Assembly: GCA_035437945.1 (NCBI GenBank)
Contig: DAOMZG010000132.1
Location: 1-17,354 of the forward strand
DNA length: 17,354 nucleotides
From: UBA9464 sp003445095
GTDB taxonomy: Bacteria > Verrucomicrobiota > Verrucomicrobiia > Limisphaerales > UBA9464
Direction of reading: 5' to 3'
Positions within the stretch are counted from its first letter, which is position 1. Each line of letters begins with the position of its first letter. Both the position numbers and the translations under genes were made by a program. Positions 14,630-17,354 of the stretch are shown here, one piece after another. Under the pieces are notes generated by a model. It made no database searches. It was not told the DNA's origin and worked only from the letters and a program-made list of their open reading frames with translations.

Positions 14630-17047
14630 ATGCGCACGCGGATGTTCTGCCTCAGTCCGGAGGGGTGGTTGGTGGCCGGGTTGACCGTAGCTGGCCTGAT
14701 CGATTCAAACGATACCTTCGCCCAAGGTTCAAAGGCTGACTACCAGCGCGCCTTGATTCTGCCGCAGCGAACGGAGAACAAGGTTTTCCGTTCCGGCGTC
14801 CGCCCCAAGTGGCTGCCGGGCGGAAGCCGGTTTTGGTACAAAGTGCAGACCGGTCCGGAGACGTCGGAGTGGGTCATCGTCGATGCGGAGCAAGGAACTC
14901 GCACGATTACGAACGCGGCTCCGGAAGCTGAACTGGCGTTGACACCCAAGGCCGGCGCGGAAGCCCCGCGACGGTCACGACGCACTGGAGACGACACTGA
15001 GCTGACCTTCGTCAATCAAACGGGGGGCGACGTGGAATTGTTCTGGCTCGACGAGGCCGGCGATCGGAAGAGCTATGGAAGGGTGCGTCCGGGCAGCGAC
15101 CGGAAGCAGCATACGTTTGCGGGTCATGTGTGGTTGGTGACGGACAGCGTTGGCAGCACGCTTTCGGTGTTCGAGGCGACAGCTGAACCAGGTCGAGCAG
15201 TGATAGGGCCGGCAAAGACGCCCGTTCCGGATGCTCCGGAAAAGCCCAAGCGTGAGCCGGGCGAATCCCCGGACGGTCGATGGGTGGCGTTTGTCAAAGA
15301 TTCCAATATCCATCTCCGCCCCAAAGCGCCGGGGGATTCGTGGCAGCTCAGTCGCGACGGCGCCCCCGGCGATGCTTATACAGAAAACATCGACTGGGCT
15401 CCTGATTCCTCCGCCTTCGTTGCCTGCAAGGTGCGAAGTGGCGCGGAACGGACGGTGACCATGGTGGAGGCCGCGCCGAGAGATCAGCTTCAACCTAAAG
15501 TTCACCGCCACGATTACCTCAAGCCAGGCGACCCGCTGCCGAAACCGTTGTTGCGAGTGTTCACAGTGACCGACCGCAGACAACGCAATGTCGATGATGC
15601 TCTGTACCCGAATCCCTACACTGAGAATGGCGAACTCGAGGTGCGGTGGGCTCCGGACAGTCGAGAATTCTTTTTCGGCTACAACCAACGAGGGCACCAA
15701 TGCTACCGGATACTCGCCGTGGCTCCGGCCGGAGGATCTTCGACATCCGAAACTTCCGGCGCGCCGGTCAGTCTCGTTCCGCGGGTCGTTGTCGAAGAAA
15801 CTTCGCCGACCTTTATCGATTGGACCAACAAGACCTGGCGGCATTGGCTCGACAGCACGGGAGAACTGCTGTGGATGTCCGAGCGCGACGGCTGGGCGCA
15901 TTTGTGGTTGTACGACGTGAAATCGGGGCGGGCGAAGAATCAAGTCACGAAAGGTCTGTGGGTCGTCCGGGAGGTCATGAAGGTGGATGAAGAGGAACGT
16001 CAGATTTGGTTTCTCGCCGGCGGCGTGCGGCCTGAACAAGACCCATACTTCCTCCATTTATGTCGGGTGAACTTTGACGGTTCCAACTTGGCCGTGTTGA
16101 CCGAAGGCAACGGCACTCATCGCGTCGAGTTTTCGCCAGACCGCCGGTGGTTCATAGACACCTGGTCGCGGGTGGATCAACCACCGGTTACCGAGCTGAG
16201 GCGCAGTGAGACTGGGGGAAAGGTTCTAGAACTCGAACGAGCCGACGACTCGGCCTTACGGGCAGGAGGTTGGACCGTTCCCGAACCGTTCGTGAGCAAA
16301 GGGCGGGATGGGACCACCGACATTTTTGGAATCATTCTCAAGCCTTCGAACTTCGATCCCGCCAAGTCTTATCCAGTGATTGAGGAGATTTACGCAGGGC
16401 CGCAAGGAGCGTTTGTGCCGAAAGAATTTGGCCGATTGAATCGACTGCATGCGCTCGCGGAGCTCGGTTTCGTGCTGGTGCAGGTGGACGGCCTGGGCAC
16501 GAACCACCGGGGCAAAAAATTTCACGACGTGTGTTGGAAAAACCTTCGTGACTCCGGGCTGCCCGATCACATTGCTTGGCTAAAGGCAGCCGCGGCGACG
16601 CGTCCGTGGATGGATCTGTCGCGGGTGGGAATCTATGGCGGCAGCGCTGGCGGACAGAGTTCGACGCGAGCTTTGTTGGATTATCCGGAATTCTATCGAG
16701 TGGCGGCGAGCGATTGCGGTTGTCACGACAACCGAATGGACAAGCTCTGGTGGAATGAGCAGTGGCTGGGCTGGCCGGTGGACGAAAGTTACGAGCGTAG
16801 TTCAAATGTCGCCGACGCACCCAAGCTCCAAGGCAAGCTCCTGCTCACCGTCGGTGAACTCGACTCCAATGTGGATCCGGCCAGTACGATGCAAGTCGCC
16901 GCGGCACTGATCCGTGCGGACAAGGAGTTCGAATTACTGATCGTGCCTGGAGCCAACCACGGCGCTGGCGAGACGCCCTACGCGAGCCTCCGGCGAATGG
17001 ACTTCTTTGTGCGTCATCTGCTCGGTCGCGAGCCGAGGTGGGAATAA
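14630..17047 (+). CDS. Secreted S9 prolyl-oligopeptidase / DPP IV-type serine peptidase with VHL-beta-like insert
   Basis: 805 residues. Residues 1-32 look like a signal peptide (hydrophobic ~13-24, likely cut after TFA). Residues ~37-100 are the start of a DPP IV-type beta-propeller (WLPGGSRFWYKV). Residues ~122-190 are a VHL-beta-like domain (separate entry). The propeller resumes at ~212 with repeated SPDGRW / APDS blades. The alpha/beta-hydrolase domain (~555-805) has YAGP (Tyr588, the oxyanion-hole Tyr of DPP IV), nucleophile Ser672 in GGSAGG, Asp745 in GELDSNVD and His777 in ANHG, a complete triad. Family members release X-Pro or X-Ala dipeptides or cut after Pro. The propeller is expected to limit substrates to peptides. 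Likely periplasmic or outer-surface. ATG 14630 gives the signal peptide; ATG 14642 would also be possible. Confidence 0.9.
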   Translation: MRTRMFCLSPEGWLVAGLTVAGLIDSNDTFAQGSKADYQRALILPQRTENKVFRSGVRPKWLPGGSRFWYKVQTGPETSEWVIVDAEQGTRTITNAAPEAELALTPKAGAEAPRRSRRTGDDTELTFVNQTGGDVELFWLDEAGDRKSYGRVRPGSDRKQHTFAGHVWLVTDSVGSTLSVFEATAEPGRAVIGPAKTPVPDAPEKPKREPGESPDGRWVAFVKDSNIHLRPKAPGDSWQLSRDGAPGDAYTENIDWAPDSSAFVACKVRSGAERTVTMVEAAPRDQLQPKVHRHDYLKPGDPLPKPLLRVFTVTDRRQRNVDDALYPNPYTENGELEVRWAPDSREFFFGYNQRGHQCYRILAVAPAGGSSTSETSGAPVSLVPRVVVEETSPTFIDWTNKTWRHWLDSTGELLWMSERDGWAHLWLYDVKSGRAKNQVTKGLWVVREVMKVDEEERQIWFLAGGVRPEQDPYFLHLCRVNFDGSNLAVLTEGNGTHRVEFSPDRRWFIDTWSRVDQPPVTELRRSETGGKVLELERADDSALRAGGWTVPEPFVSKGRDGTTDIFGIILKPSNFDPAKSYPVIEEIYAGPQGAFVPKEFGRLNRLHALAELGFVLVQVDGLGTNHRGKKFHDVCWKNLRDSGLPDHIAWLKAAAATRPWMDLSRVGIYGGSAGGQSSTRALLDYPEFYRVAASDCGCHDNRMDKLWWNEQWLGWPVDESYERSSNVADAPKLQGKLLLTVGELDSNVDPASTMQVAAALIRADKEFELLIVPGANHGAGETPYASLRRMDFFVRHLLGREPRWE
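14993..15199 (+). other. VHL-beta-like domain inside the S9 peptidase (residues ~122-190)
   Basis: From memory of human pVHL, residues 76-121 align here without gaps at an offset of 51. Shared positions include Asn78/Asn129, Trp88/Trp139, Gly93/Gly144, Tyr98/Tyr149, Pro103-Gly104/Pro154-Gly155, Gly114-His115/Gly165-His166, Trp117/Trp168 and Asp121/Asp172. The pVHL hydroxyproline pocket (Trp88, Tyr98, Ser111, His115, Trp117) is kept, with Thr162 in place of Ser111. The domain sits between the first propeller segment and the first SPDGRW blade and ends near AEPGRAVIG. Hydroxyproline or hydroxylated-peptide binding is an inference from these residues. Confidence 0.75.
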
Positions 17048-17085
17048 CAGCTTTTGTCGGAAAGAAAGCGCATGAGCCCGCGCGC

Positions 17086-17184
17086 TGGTAAGGACGTGTT
17101 CCACCGCGTCCCACTCTAGACCGAAGCGTGGGTGGAGTCGTTGGAGGTGTGGTGGGAGGTGGTTGAGCGACGAAACGCCCCAGC
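17086..17184. repeat. Tandem repeat, copy 1 (99 bp visible match)
   Basis: Matches 17256-17354 at 94 of 99 positions, exactly 170 bp apart. Its end takes part in a hairpin: GACGAA (17169-17174) with TTCGTC (17202-17207), and CCCAGC (17179-17184) with GCTGGG (17192-17197), around TTGCCCC. Confidence 0.85.
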
Positions 17185-17255
17185 TTGCCCCGCTGGGATT
17201 TTTCGTCACGAAGCGGATAAGATGGGGACGAGGTGGAACTCGCTCTTACCGCCGT

Positions 17256-17354
17256 TGGTAGGGACTTGTTCCACCGCGTCCCACTCTAGACCGAGGCGGG
17301 GGTGGAGTCGTTGGAGGTGTGGTGGGAGGTGGTTGAGCAACGAAACGCCCCAGC
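17256..17354. repeat. Tandem repeat, copy 2 (runs off the window)
   Basis: Second copy; the match is cut only by the window end, so the array probably continues. At its start GTTCCACCGCGTCCC (17268-17282) is the complement of GGGACGAGGTGGAAC (17225-17239) with one mismatch, giving a 15-bp hairpin with a 28-base loop that straddles the unit junction. Confidence 0.85.

Larger units (their letters stand above)
17048..17354. other. Non-coding tail of the window, mostly tandem repeat
   Basis: The 307 bp after the peptidase stop hold no supported gene. They consist of a 38-bp spacer, then a repeat with a 170-bp period (copies at 17086 and 17256) that runs off the window. Two hairpins are described in the repeat entries. 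No T-run terminator for the peptidase gene is seen. Confidence 0.6.

Noticed and set aside
14975..16057. A 360-codon open frame on the minus strand opposite the S9 peptidase
   Set aside because: It is antisense to the propeller and VHL-like region, which are clearly coding on the plus strand; no family resemblance.
17086..17354. Possible CRISPR array at the window end
   Set aside because: The matching block is 99 bp with a 170-bp period and the repeats are diverged; CRISPR repeats are shorter, nearly identical and separated by short unique spacers.
1..17354. tRNA, rRNA, integrase, transposase, toxin-antitoxin or anti-phage defence genes
   Set aside because: None recognised on either strand; the DinG-type helicase was considered as a type IV CRISPR (csf4/DinG) or defence component, but no Csf or other Cas-like genes accompany it.

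Overview
The window looks like a stretch of chromosome from a GC-rich, free-living Gram-negative bacterium. The best guess is the Verrucomicrobiota (Pedosphaera/Limisphaerales type) or a close PVC-group relative. Four things point there: a PEP-CTERM sorting tail, a membrane-bound Ser/Thr kinase with a TPR tail in the style common in that group, a DPP IV-type peptidase carrying a VHL-beta-like domain, and many structured intergenic repeats. The taxonomy is inferred from gene content and was not tested by any search.

Layout, left to right. (1) 3-890, +: the 3' part of a polysaccharide-deacetylase-like protein cut by the window edge. (2) 1055-1705 and 1901-2899, +: two NAD(P)H oxidoreductases, an NfsB-like nitroreductase and a zinc-free quinone-oxidoreductase-type MDR protein. 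(3) 2911-3633, -: a small exported FecR-like protein with a PEP-CTERM tail. (4) 3682-3862: a 55/56-bp direct repeat lying against the 5' end of a DinG-family iron-sulfur helicase (3900-6050, +). (5) 6127-7653, - and 8194-9834, +: two divergent paralogous ABC-2-type permeases, separated by 540 bp that hold two MITE-like palindromic elements. (6) 9922-12642, -: a Ser/Thr kinase with one membrane span and TPRs. (7) 12875-14383, +: a membrane M48 metallopeptidase, followed by three strong hairpins. (8) 14630-17047, +: a secreted S9 DPP IV-type peptidase. (9) 17086-17354: two copies of a 170-bp-period tandem repeat that runs off the window.

The genes do not form one obvious operon; strands alternate and most neighbours are divergent or convergent. 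Cell-envelope and surface functions dominate: export permeases, PEP-CTERM protein, membrane kinase, membrane and secreted peptidases. I see no defence system, phage, integrase, transposase, CRISPR array, tRNA or rRNA.

The most notable item is the VHL-beta-like domain inside the S9 peptidase. It keeps the residues that form the hydroxyproline pocket of human pVHL. The second is the density of structured repeats in nearly every long intergenic gap.
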